Assembly (NCBI GenBank): GCA_900469445.1
Contig: UBXM01000031.1
Span: forward strand, 48,140-112,139
DNA: 64,000 nt
DNA from: Hyphomicrobiales bacterium
GTDB lineage: Bacteria > Pseudomonadota > Alphaproteobacteria > Rhizobiales > Rhizobiaceae
Reading direction: 5' to 3'
In this document: positions 51,616 to 59,872 of the stretch, piece by piece
How the letters are laid out: each line of letters opens with the position of its first letter
Numbering within the stretch: position 1 is the stretch's first letter
Notes under the pieces: model-generated
What the model saw: only the letters and a program-made list of their open reading frames with translations
The model's database searches: none
What the model was told of the DNA's origin: nothing
Made by a program: the position numbers and the translations under genes

Positions 51616-51703
51616 GACGACCCGCAAGCAAGTTTAGCCCTGCTTGACCGCCCTCAATCAAACCGTCTCTGTGTCACGTCGCGTCGTGACGAGGTTGCCA
51701 TCG

Positions 51704-51937
51704 TTACTTTTTCAAAAGCCGTGACAACCCGATTGGCTCCAACCAACCTACAATGCCGTCAATGACGAGTTGTGAGGGCGGACAGTGGTCTGGTGGATGA
51801 GCAAAATACCGCCGAGCCAACGCAAAACCTGTCCAACTCGACGGCAAAGAGTGCTGAGCGAGAACCTTTAGGAGAGCCCGTCTTTTTTGACTGTGAGCGG
51901 GGGTTTTTATAAAATCACTGGGCAGATGCTCCTGCAT
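51704..51937 (-). CDS. Small hypothetical protein
   Basis: 77 aa from ATG 51937 (MQEHLPSDFIKTPAHS). Segment SSWTGFALARRYFAHPP, CPPSQLVIDGIVGWLEPI is protein-like. It follows the DUF982 gene with a 20-nt gap and probably belongs to the hsp20 transcript. Unknown function. Confidence 0.5.
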   Translation of the reverse strand: MQEHLPSDFIKTPAHSQKRRALLKVLAQHSLPSSWTGFALARRYFAHPPDHCPPSQLVIDGIVGWLEPIGLSRLLKK

Positions 51938-51957
51938 GTGGGGACCTGGTGAGCCCC

Positions 51958-52260
51958 TCACTGCACATGGGGATCTGTGTCGCTACGCGACCGAGCTGCC
52001 ACAACCGCCGGCATCTCAGTCGTAAGAAGCTCGTGCTTCTCTGCGAACGCTACGAAAAGGCCGCGCGCCGTCTCCGATTCGATCTCGCCACGCAGCGCTG
52101 CCTGGCATGACTTCAGGGCGACAGCGTGAGCCCTGTCCCTGAGGGAGCCTGGCCACTCGGAAAGGTGTTGATAGGCATCCATCACCCCGCGAACTTGCGC
52201 CGGTAACCCGAGGCCGACAAGAATGGTGACGGGTTCTCTGAACATATCGGGCTTCTTCAT
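51958..52260 (-). CDS. DUF982 family protein downstream of hsp20
   Basis: 100 aa from ATG 52260 after GGAGAGA. FREPVTILVGLGLPAQ, AYQHLSEWPG, AVALKSCQAALRGEIESETARGLFVAFAEKH match DUF982. The gene starts 74 nt after hsp20, suggesting cotranscription and thus heat induction. Confidence 0.75.
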   Translation of the reverse strand: MKKPDMFREPVTILVGLGLPAQVRGVMDAYQHLSEWPGSLRDRAHAVALKSCQAALRGEIESETARGLFVAFAEKHELLTTEMPAVVAARSRSDTDPHVQ

Positions 52261-52334
52261 TCTCTCCTTCCCTACCCGCAATGTTGACGGGCGCCATCGC
52301 GATGGCGCCCTGAGCCAATGACAGAACTTCAGGA

Positions 52335-52808
52335 TCAAGCCGCTTTTTGGGCCTCGATCTGTGCTGGAGCGACCGACGTCAATGCAGGCGTGCTCTGGAT
52401 CGAGATCTTCCTCGGTTTCAGAGCCTCCGGGATTTCGCGAACAAGCTCGATCGTCAGCAGACCGTTGTTCAAGTCCGCCCCATTCACTCGGACATGATCA
52501 GCCAGTTCGAAGCGGTGCTCGAACGGACGACCCGCGATACCGCGATGCAGGTAGCCCTCTGTCGGGGATTCCTGCTTCTTGCCGGTAATGGTCAGCAGAT
52601 TGGACTGGAAGGTGATGTCGAGATCGTCCTGGGCAAAGCCCGCTACCGCGATCGAGATCCGGTAGGTGTCGTCACCGGTTTTCACGATGTCATAGGGCGG
52701 CCAGTCGTTCGACGAGCGGGCGCGCTGAGCGTTTTCGAGAAGATTGAAGATCCGGTCGAAGCCGACGCTCGAACGGTAGAGCGGTGCGTAATCGTAAGAT
52801 GTTGCCAT
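52335..52808 (-). CDS. Small heat-shock protein Hsp20 (IbpA type)
   Basis: 157 aa from ATG 52808 (MATSYDYAPLYRSSVGFDR), the second of two ATGs; it lies 8 nt from AAGGAGG while the first lies only 2 nt away. Alpha-crystallin domain: PPYDIVKTGDDTYRISIAVAGF, ITGKK, IAGRPFEHRFELADHV, NGLLTIELVREIPEALKPRKI with the I-x-I-like tail region. Holds unfolding proteins in soluble form. Preceded by a ROSE-like leader. Confidence 0.93.
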   Translation of the reverse strand: MATSYDYAPLYRSSVGFDRIFNLLENAQRARSSNDWPPYDIVKTGDDTYRISIAVAGFAQDDLDITFQSNLLTITGKKQESPTEGYLHRGIAGRPFEHRFELADHVRVNGADLNNGLLTIELVREIPEALKPRKISIQSTPALTSVAPAQIEAQKAA

Positions 52809-52897
52809 AGCCATATCCTCCTTGAAGCAACATGGGTACGGGAATGCCAAAAGCGGCGCTCCCGGCAAAGCCAGCCCATTATTGAGCGGCTGGCGAC
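52809..52897 (-). promoter_or_regulatory. ROSE-like RNA thermometer in the hsp20 leader
   Basis: The leader can form GCCAGCC / GGCTGGC (52894-52888 with 52876-52870), a second stem CGGGA..TCCCG, and a final hairpin in which TTGCT (52830-52826) lies opposite AAGGAGG (52823-52817). The U(U/C)GCU-against-Shine-Dalgarno arrangement is the mark of ROSE elements that block translation at low temperature in rhizobia. Confidence 0.65.
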
Positions 52898-52902
52898 ATT
52901 CG

Positions 52903-52931
52903 ATTTTGGTTTGCCGATTTTACGATTCAAG
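52903..52931 (-). promoter_or_regulatory. RpoH-like promoter of hsp20
   Basis: Minus strand CTTGAA (52931-52926), 16-17 nt, then CCAAAAT (52909-52903). It fits the RpoH consensus in the -35 box and partly in the -10 box, about 100 nt before the start codon. Confidence 0.6.
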
Positions 52932-52957
52932 ATCTTTCGCGAAAAAAATCGACGGTA

Positions 52958-53248
52958 TCAGTGGATCGAGCGGCTCAGGACGCGATAGGGATAAGTCGCT
53001 TTGAACTGCGATATCATTGCGCATGCCTGCTGCAACAGGCGCGCCGCCGTTTCAGGCGTATCGCGCGCAAGGTCATCAGCGTTGGCACGGATTGCCTGAG
53101 CCAGGTTTGCAGACATCAAGGCGAAACGTCCCTCGCCATAGACCAGGGCGTCGTGGGATGTTGTCTCAAGCCACCGGGCGAAATCGATAATGATTTCTTC
53201 CCTTTCGGAAACGCTCGCGTTTTTCATGATCTCGATATTCTGTTCCAT
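52958..53248 (-). CDS. Hypothetical helical protein
   Basis: 96 aa from ATG 53248. All-helical (EREEIIIDFARWLETTSHDALVYGEG, ALMSANLAQAIRANADDLA). Located upstream of hsp20 on the same strand; may be stress-related. No family recognised. Confidence 0.55.
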   Translation of the reverse strand: MEQNIEIMKNASVSEREEIIIDFARWLETTSHDALVYGEGRFALMSANLAQAIRANADDLARDTPETAARLLQQACAMISQFKATYPYRVLSRSIH

Positions 53249-53558
53249 GCGGTCTCGACTCCATACAGACGTGGAAAGCGACCGAGCTCATCAAGCCTCG
53301 GCCGCCGCTCAGCTAGGAGAGCAAGAAATCGAATTCAAGGTTCACTGCAGCCTGAATCCGCCATCGACGCGTCGCCATTCATTCGGCCCGATCAGGCGCT
53401 GGTGACTGTAGCGAACAGACTGCCGAGGTCCATCAAGAGAGTTCTTCCAGAAAAGCGACGTCCTGGGCATTATCGAAGCCAGGCGGAGCAGAAGCAGGCT
53501 GCGTAATCACGCACTGCCGCCCATCAGTCCAAAAGCTGCCTATTGAAGGAGTGAACAA

Positions 53559-53775
53559 ATGGCTGCGAAAGAAGTCAAATTACACCGATGCCCATGTACG
53601 CGTGCTGCGTGGCGTCGATGTTCTCTTCAATGCGGTAAAATTTACGCTTGGTCTCAAGGGCCGCAACACCGTCATGGACAAGTCGTTCGGCGCGCCACGC
53701 ATCATCAAGGACGGCGTATCTTTTGCAAAGGAGATCGAGCTCGAAGACAAGTTCGAGAACATGGGCGCCAGTCTA
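53559..53775 (+). pseudogene. groEL: groEL 5' fragment
   Basis: MAAKEVK after GAAGGAG is the GroEL start; then, in a shifted frame, VRVLRGVDVLFNAVKFTLG, KGRN, DKSFGAPRIIKDGVSFAKE and EDKFENMGA, the first 60 residues of GroEL. It stops matching at 53775, where an ArsR gene begins on the other strand. No groES is nearby. A remnant of an extra groEL copy. Confidence 0.8.
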
Positions 53776-53796
53776 AGGCTCGTCTCTCTTTGGGCT

Positions 53797-54126
53797 TTAC
53801 GCGGCTTCTTGATGCCGCGTAGCGAGCACATCTTCGCCGGATCTAACGGCTGCATCCAAAACAGCCAAAAGCGTTGGGATACAGCTGTCGTCTGGCAGCG
53901 AATAAAAGATCATCTGCGCCTCGCGCCGCGTCTGAACCACTGCACCATCGCGCAGTCTGCGCAAATGCTGTGAAATCGCGGACTGGCTCATATTCAGGCT
54001 GGCAGCGATCTTGGTCACGGCCATATCGCCTTCCATCAACATTCGCAGGATTTCCAGGCGGACGGGACTGGCGATACTGTCGAGAAGAGCTGAGGCGGAT
54101 GCTTGGTCGAAGGTGAAGTCATGCAT
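53797..54126 (-). CDS. ArsR/NolR-like winged-helix repressor
   Basis: 109 aa. MSQSAISQHLRRLRDGAVVQTRREAQMIFY is the recognition helix and wing. N-terminus MHDFTFDQASASALLDSIASPVR. No Cys for metals. The third member of this group in the window (others 6946, 34496). Its 3' end cuts into the groEL remnant. Confidence 0.85.
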   Translation of the reverse strand: MHDFTFDQASASALLDSIASPVRLEILRMLMEGDMAVTKIAASLNMSQSAISQHLRRLRDGAVVQTRREAQMIFYSLPDDSCIPTLLAVLDAAVRSGEDVLATRHQEAA

Positions 54127-54263
54127 GAAGGTAATTCCGAATCACATTAAGGCTTTTCTAATTTAGCGCCGGGCTCCACGCAATCAGATTTACCTGAGCT
54201 TCAACGCGACCAAAAAATGCGGCGGCCGGGTATTCGACGCGACGACACAGAGGCACTGTCCAA

Positions 54264-54620
54264 TCACGACGCCATAAGCAGGAGCTGCGCCGATATCTGT
54301 CGGACATCGTACGGCTTGGCGAAGAAAACGCCCCGCGTGGGAAGCTCATGTGCTTCTGGCTTCCTCATGCCGGATACGACGATGATTTCGATAGGCGGCC
54401 AGCGGTCTCTCACCGCGGCCGCAAGTCTGAGACCGTCCATGCTGCCGGGCATATCGATATCCGTGAGCAAGATCCGGATATTTGTGTCTGCTTCGAGCAA
54501 GGCAATCGCCTCGTCAGCGTTTGACGCCTCGAGCGCAGTGAAGCCCGCTTCCTCGACAAGATCAACAGCGAGCATTCTTAAGAGCGGCTCGTCCTCAACA
54601 ATCAGCACCGATTTACGCAT
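54264..54620 (-). CDS. Single-domain response regulator paired with HWE kinase
   Basis: 118 aa from ATG 54620 (MRKSVLIVEDEPLLR). Acceptor in LLTDIDMPGSMDGL, then IIVVSG and FFAKPY. Its start overlaps the stop of the kinase by 8 nt, so the two are coupled and form a cognate pair. Paralogous to the receivers at 25828 and 44224. Confidence 0.9.
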   Translation of the reverse strand: MRKSVLIVEDEPLLRMLAVDLVEEAGFTALEASNADEAIALLEADTNIRILLTDIDMPGSMDGLRLAAAVRDRWPPIEIIVVSGMRKPEAHELPTRGVFFAKPYDVRQISAQLLLMAS

Positions 54621-56298
54621 GAGCACCCTCGTCGTCACGACGGCCATGAACGTCGGGAGAGGCGACTTGTTCCGCAAAGCGGAAGCTCAACCGGAAGATG
54701 AGGCCGTCAGGATGAAACTCGGCATTGCTGGTAGCTTGTGCTGCCGCTGGAAACGCTCTTTCAATGAGAACACTGCCAAAACCCCGTCGCGTCGGCGTTG
54801 CGACGGCAAGGCCGCCGCTTTCCTGCCAGAGGAGAATGACGTGACCGTCCTCTTCTTTCCAGCTTATGGTGACCCTGCCCTCCTCGACGCTCAGACTTCC
54901 GTACTTCGTCGCGTTGGTGGCCAACTCGTGAAGGATAAGCGACAGAGGCAGAGCAAGGTCTGCAGCCAGCACAACATCAGGGCCATCGTGGGATATCCGA
55001 TTGGGGGCCGCCGAGTGCGCGCGCAGGGCGGATCCAATCACCTGACGGATTTGGGCGGCAGAGCCTTCTTTCGACAGGATCAAGTCATAGGTGCTGGCAA
55101 GCGCGGTTAGCCGTTCGGAGAAAGACTTGTACTGGCTGGGATCGGAGCGGGCGAAGGTCTGCCGCGCGATAGCCTGCACCAGGGCAAAACCGTTTTTTAC
55201 CCGATGTGCCAGCTCACGCACGAGCAGCATGCGCTCCTCTTCGGCTTTCTCGTTCTGTATTCGACGGCAATCCAGTTCATCGAGGAGGTTGTCGAGCGCT
55301 GCGCCAACGGCATGCAGCTCGTCGGTTGGTCTCATTCCGGTGCGAGCTACGGCATCACCCGCTTTCCGCTTGTCCATGACGGTCGCGATCCGCGAGATGG
55401 GCACCAGAATAAAGCGGCTGCCAATGAAGAGCGCCAGAATCAGGGATATGAGAGCACCGCCGACAATGCCAAGAACATTGGTGATCGTCGCTCGGTTAAT
55501 CGGAGCAAAGGCCTCGGTCGTTGAAAAGCCGGCACTGACATAGAGCGGGCTGGCCGGGAGTGCGATCGGCCGATAGCCGAGCACTCGCTGCGTGCCATCC
55601 TGGCTTTCGACTTCAATGACACCTGGTCGATCCGCGTGGATCAGTTGCTGAAATGCATCTGGAATAATAGTTCCTACAAACTTCTCGGGAAGTGGCACGC
55701 GTGCCACGATCGTCCCGGATCCGTCTGCGATTGTCACGGCATTTCCGTGCGGAACACCGCGTTCTGTGATGCGATTTTGCAGCCAATCCAATCGGATCCC
55801 GCTGACCACGACGGCTGTAACAGTGTCGCCATCCAGAAGCGGCATCGCCAGAGGCAAGACAGCGGCGTCGGAAATCCTGCTTTTCGTGTACCCGCCGACG
55901 ACAAAGCCTTTACTCGCGACTGCGTCTCGGAAGTAGCCGCGATCGGCAAAAGATGCCCCTGCTAGCATTGGCGCGCTACCACAGACCGCGCTTCCGTCCG
56001 GGCGAAGGACGAAGATTGTCCGGATATTGGGAACGTTCGCAGCGAGAGAGGCGAGCGCTTCGTTGCAAGCCGCTGTATCAAGGTGCCGCACGGCCGGCAT
56101 GGAGGTTATCGCCACGAGGAGAGACCGCAGCCCCTCAACGATGCGCTCCACTTCAGAGGACGCTTGGCGGGCGGCCTGAGCGGCCAGCGCTTGGACCTCG
56201 TCGTTGCGCTGCTGGCGCATCGCGATCTCGTTGTAACCGAGCATAGTAACCACTGGCACAAGCGCTGCCACTGCTACCGCAATGAGCTTCAGCCTCAT
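54613..56298 (-). CDS. Membrane HWE histidine kinase (dCache-HAMP-HWE)
   Basis: 561 aa. Helix at about 4-22, a periplasmic dCache-like sensor (about 30-275, with GYFRDAVASKGFVVGGYT), second helix at about 282-305, HAMP (about 306-360), then RELAHRVKNGFALVQAIARQT with the acceptor His, ILHELATNATKYGSLS, LLWQESGGL and GFGSVLIERAF. Trp-Glu of the family is kept. Senses a periplasmic ligand; phosphorylates the overlapping receiver. Confidence 0.9.
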   Translation of the reverse strand: MRLKLIAVAVAALVPVVTMLGYNEIAMRQQRNDEVQALAAQAARQASSEVERIVEGLRSLLVAITSMPAVRHLDTAACNEALASLAANVPNIRTIFVLRPDGSAVCGSAPMLAGASFADRGYFRDAVASKGFVVGGYTKSRISDAAVLPLAMPLLDGDTVTAVVVSGIRLDWLQNRITERGVPHGNAVTIADGSGTIVARVPLPEKFVGTIIPDAFQQLIHADRPGVIEVESQDGTQRVLGYRPIALPASPLYVSAGFSTTEAFAPINRATITNVLGIVGGALISLILALFIGSRFILVPISRIATVMDKRKAGDAVARTGMRPTDELHAVGAALDNLLDELDCRRIQNEKAEEERMLLVRELAHRVKNGFALVQAIARQTFARSDPSQYKSFSERLTALASTYDLILSKEGSAAQIRQVIGSALRAHSAAPNRISHDGPDVVLAADLALPLSLILHELATNATKYGSLSVEEGRVTISWKEEDGHVILLWQESGGLAVATPTRRGFGSVLIERAFPAAAQATSNAEFHPDGLIFRLSFRFAEQVASPDVHGRRDDEGAHA

Positions 56299-56627
56299 CG
56301 TGATCCCCCCGTTCGCGGGACAGATAGCACGTGAATTACTAAGGCGCTATTGCGAGAACTGTGAAGCAGAGCGCGAAGAAGACAAGCTGTAGCTGCCGCG
56401 CCGAGTCAATTTTTAAGGCAAGAAACTTATCCTGACCTCGCCGGTTAGCGGCCGCTCGATAAAGGATCCGAGTGTTGTCAGCGAGGGTGGATCGTTCTTG
56501 AAGAACGATCTTCGTCGTGGCGGTAGTCCTCGTCGTAGCGCCCAAGACCGTTGGCCGCGCTTGGTTCGCTTAAGGAATACCTATCGTGCCTCTGCCGACT
56601 AAAAGTTCGCGGCTGTAAAGCTCGTCA
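56299..56627. other. Intergenic stretch
   Basis: No gene firmly supported. A minus-strand frame (56339-56545) ends with a hydrophobic stretch (LVFFALCFTVLAIAP) but has no good ribosome site. Confidence 0.35.
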
Positions 56628-56828
56628 TCAGAGCGCTCTCGTCGCATCCTCGATATGCCAGCCAAACAACCAGGCTTCCGCTTTCTGCGCCCAGTTATCC
56701 TTTTCTTTCGGACAGCTCACTGTCTTAAGATAAGGCACGACGGGGTTTCTGCTTGCGGAAAGACCAAGCACCCGGGCATTCATTCCCCGTTGCTGCCAGT
56801 CAAGCATCATTTCGACGTCAAAGACCAT
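56628..56828 (-). CDS. Small RMF/CrpP-fold-like protein (copy 2)
   Basis: 66 aa from ATG 56828 after GAGGATCGG. QQRGMNARVLGLSASRNPVVPYL, CPKEKDNWAQKAEAWLFGW agree with copy 1 at 4278. Divergent from a GGDEF-EAL gene exactly as there. See copy 1 for the reasoning on RMF/CrpP; ribosome binding is inferred, not shown. Confidence 0.6.
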   Translation of the reverse strand: MVFDVEMMLDWQQRGMNARVLGLSASRNPVVPYLKTVSCPKEKDNWAQKAEAWLFGWHIEDATRAL

Positions 56829-56957
56829 ATCCGATCCTCATTATCGCTGTTTGGCCTCCGCAAGCATCTCAGTTGCCGGTCCCTCTTGTGGTCTGGGCCT
56901 TGTGCGAACCTTGCCCGAGAACGTTTTAGCTTCGCTTTTGGGAACGACCGACCGCAA

Positions 56958-57001
56958 CCGTACGCCAGCGTACGGAGCGCCCGTTAACCAGCCTCTAACC
57001 A
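56958..57001. promoter_or_regulatory. Conserved divergent promoter elements (copy 2)
   Basis: CCGTACG-CCAG-CGTACGG (56958-56975, perfect 7-bp arms) and TAACCA twice, 11 bp apart (56985-56990, 56996-57001). Spacing and order match the elements at 4637-4677. Confidence 0.55.
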
Positions 57002-57069
57002 GTTTGTTTGCGGCCGTATTAATGGCCGCTGTTTTACTGTTTCATTAAATACAGGATGGCGTACCGCGA

Positions 57070-59262
57070 ATGATAATGCAGCTTCAATCTCAATGGTTTC
57101 TACGATGGGTACTTCCAGCTTGCGCCTCTTTCGTGCTGTGCGGTTTGCTTTTCATCAGCTTAAGCTGGGCGGCCGCTCGCAGCGACGAAGTTGCGGTTCT
57201 GAGGCAACGCGATCTCGTCACCTTGACAGTTGCAAAACTCAAGGCAGGGATTGCTCATGATCAAGAAAGCGCCACGGTTTGGGACGACGCCGTAAGAAAT
57301 GCTCGAGCCGCAAACATCGAATGGATCGATGCAAATCTCGGCTCTTGGATGCATAGTTACTTTGGTCACGACACCGCCCTTGTTCTGACATCCGACCTTG
57401 TTCCTTTATACCAATTCTCCGCGGACGTAGACTTTGCGCCTACTACAGGCGATCTTCGGGGCGCATACCTGCCACTTGCAGAGACGCTTCGAACGCGGCT
57501 CACTGCCGGTGACACCGAAGGCACTGGCGACAAGATCCTCTCGATCGGCGAAACGGATCTATCCTATGTCGGGTTTCGTCCAGCGATCGTGAGCGTCAAA
57601 CCGATCGTGTCCGACACGGGCGATGTCGAGCAGGCAGCCGGCAGTGAAATGCTCCACGTTGCGGTGCGGTTTCTCGACGGCGATTTACCGACCGTTATCG
57701 GCAAGGAGTACGAGTTTTCCGAACTGCAGTTTTCGGCAAAGCGGCCACGGGATCGCAATCTGGCGTTCGTGCCATTGAAAGGGCGGGATGGGGAAATCTT
57801 CGGATACTTCGAATGGAAACCGTTTCGGCCGGGACACCATGTTTTGGAGGCCACGACCCCTGCCCTGATCCTTGCATTCGTTGCGTTATTTGCCGGAAGC
57901 AGCTTGGCTGGAGGCGCGATTTGGCGTCGGACGGAACGGCTTGCAGCAAGCCGCGCAGAGCTCAGCCATCAGGCCTCTCACGACGCACTGACCGGCCTTG
58001 CAAATCGCGCTCGCTTCAACGAAGAGCTCAATCGTCAGCTACGGGAGGCTTCGGATGACGAACGTCACACTGTGTTGTTCGTCGATCTCGATCGTTTCAA
58101 GGCTGTCAATGACACCTTTGGCCACCCGGTTGGCGACAAGCTGATCAGTCTTGCGGCCGCACGCATGCGTGATCTCATCCCCGAGGCTCTGATCGCCAGA
58201 ATTGGGGGCGACGAATTTACAATTCTGCTGCAGGGTGATGACGCTCTCGTTGCGGAGGAGCTCGCGGACACACTTGTCCATGGCTTGAAGGCGCCATTCG
58301 AGATCGAAACGGCACATGTCGTGATCGGGGCGAGCGTCGGTGTGGCCTTTACACGCGGACCATGTGACCCGGCTGAACTGACCCGCAAGGCGGATATCGC
58401 GCTGTATCACGCCAAGGCTGCCGGAAGGAATACCTATGCGATCTTCGGAGATCATATGGACGAACTGCTGCGCAAGCGCAGAGCGCTTGAAAATGACCTG
58501 CGATCCGCAGTTGAGACCTGCAGCCAGATAGAGACCTTTTATCAACCCGTATTCTCAGCGAGCAACGGTAAGCTATGCTCGCTGGAGGCGCTCGCTCGTT
58601 GGAACCACCCTACTCTCGGTTACATAAGTCCCGACCAGTTCATTCCCCTCGCCGAGGAGATGGGTTTAATCCGCGAGATTGGTTCTCTTGTGCTTGAAGA
58701 CGCGTGCAGGACGCTGGCTGAACTCCCTGAGATCACCGTTGCGGTCAATGCCTCGGCGCGCGAACTCGAAGCCCCTGGTTATGCGCTGCGTGTTCTGGCA
58801 ACTCTTGCACGCTCGAACTTGAGGCCTGACAGGCTCGAGATCGAGATGACCGAGAGCGCGACCACCGACAATGACAGTGAGCTCGGACGCACGATCTCCA
58901 CGCTGCGAGCAGCAGGCGTACGTTTCGCGATCGATGATTTCGGGACCGGCTACTCCTCCTTCTCCAGGGTGCAGAGGGTCGAGATTGACCGCATAAAGAT
59001 CGATAAGTCTTTTGTTGATGAAATGCATCGAAGCGACAGCCGAGCACTCGTGGTTGCGATGATCGACATGGCGCGCGCAAAGGGGCTGAAAATCACGGCG
59101 GAAGGCGTTGAAACGGCCGAACAGCGCGAAGCGCTGGAACGCCTCGGCTGCGATGATTTACAAGGTTTTCTCCTGTCTCGACCTCTGCCCAGAGAGGCGG
59201 CAATCGCTTACGTATCAGGTGCAACGCTAGGCTCAGTGAAACCGACATTGCGCCCCACTTGA
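57070..59262 (+). CDS. Membrane-bound CHASE4-GGDEF-EAL protein (copy 2)
   Basis: 730 aa, about 80% identical to the protein at 4746 in its first 100 residues and of equal length. Periplasmic CHASE4-like domain between two helices; GGDEF (RIGGDEF) and EAL (LEALARW, EIEMTE, IDDFGTGYSS, AEGVET) intact. Both copies therefore appear able to make or break c-di-GMP. The pair may differ in ligand, as the periplasmic domain is where they diverge most. Confidence 0.92.
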   Translation: MIMQLQSQWFLRWVLPACASFVLCGLLFISLSWAAARSDEVAVLRQRDLVTLTVAKLKAGIAHDQESATVWDDAVRNARAANIEWIDANLGSWMHSYFGHDTALVLTSDLVPLYQFSADVDFAPTTGDLRGAYLPLAETLRTRLTAGDTEGTGDKILSIGETDLSYVGFRPAIVSVKPIVSDTGDVEQAAGSEMLHVAVRFLDGDLPTVIGKEYEFSELQFSAKRPRDRNLAFVPLKGRDGEIFGYFEWKPFRPGHHVLEATTPALILAFVALFAGSSLAGGAIWRRTERLAASRAELSHQASHDALTGLANRARFNEELNRQLREASDDERHTVLFVDLDRFKAVNDTFGHPVGDKLISLAAARMRDLIPEALIARIGGDEFTILLQGDDALVAEELADTLVHGLKAPFEIETAHVVIGASVGVAFTRGPCDPAELTRKADIALYHAKAAGRNTYAIFGDHMDELLRKRRALENDLRSAVETCSQIETFYQPVFSASNGKLCSLEALARWNHPTLGYISPDQFIPLAEEMGLIREIGSLVLEDACRTLAELPEITVAVNASARELEAPGYALRVLATLARSNLRPDRLEIEMTESATTDNDSELGRTISTLRAAGVRFAIDDFGTGYSSFSRVQRVEIDRIKIDKSFVDEMHRSDSRALVVAMIDMARAKGLKITAEGVETAEQREALERLGCDDLQGFLLSRPLPREAAIAYVSGATLGSVKPTLRPT

Positions 59263-59872
59263 GAACAGGATCGCTCCTGCTTGAGGTTTAGTTTCCTACG
59301 CATGACGCCGAGCCGAGAAACTCCCGGCGCAATGACGATTAAGGACAAACGCGAATCCGCGGGAGCGACGGACATACGGTACAAGCAGTTTCGGCAAACC
59401 TTGGGATGCGGGGCGCACGCCCAGATAACCAATGGCATCAAGATCAATCCGGCCGCCCAGCATCCGCCGAGCGGGACCCGGCTAATCAGTAACAGACAAT
59501 ACGGAAATCATTTTCGTTTACGCTCGTTCCAAAGATGCGCACCCGGGTCTATGGCGGCCACAGTAGGGCTGCACCAGCTACTGTCACCCATACTCGGGAA
59601 CCGGAAGTCCCATTAGGACCTCAAGCGGTCTCGAATTGGCTTCTACGCACTTTTCAGATTCGACGGCTGCGGCGCTTCGTACGTCGGCCTTGGAAAATCT
59701 AGCGGTCTATTTTCGGAGGCAAGCGTTAGCCATTTCTGGCTACTTCCGAGATGAAGCTGATGCGGGACTCCTTCATGGGATCTTTCAGCCGACGAGCACG
59801 GCGATCATTCACCCATAACCGCTAGAATACCTGCTATGAGCGACTTCATCTTCAACCTCGGTAAAGTCATGA
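59263..59872. other. Intergenic stretch before IS200/IS605 element
   Basis: No supported gene in 610 nt. Short frames lack ribosome sites. The stretch may be remnants of earlier insertions. Confidence 0.4.

Noticed and set aside
53551..53973. 140-codon open frame as a gene
   Set aside because: Its first half is the frameshifted groEL fragment and its second half is antisense to an ArsR gene.
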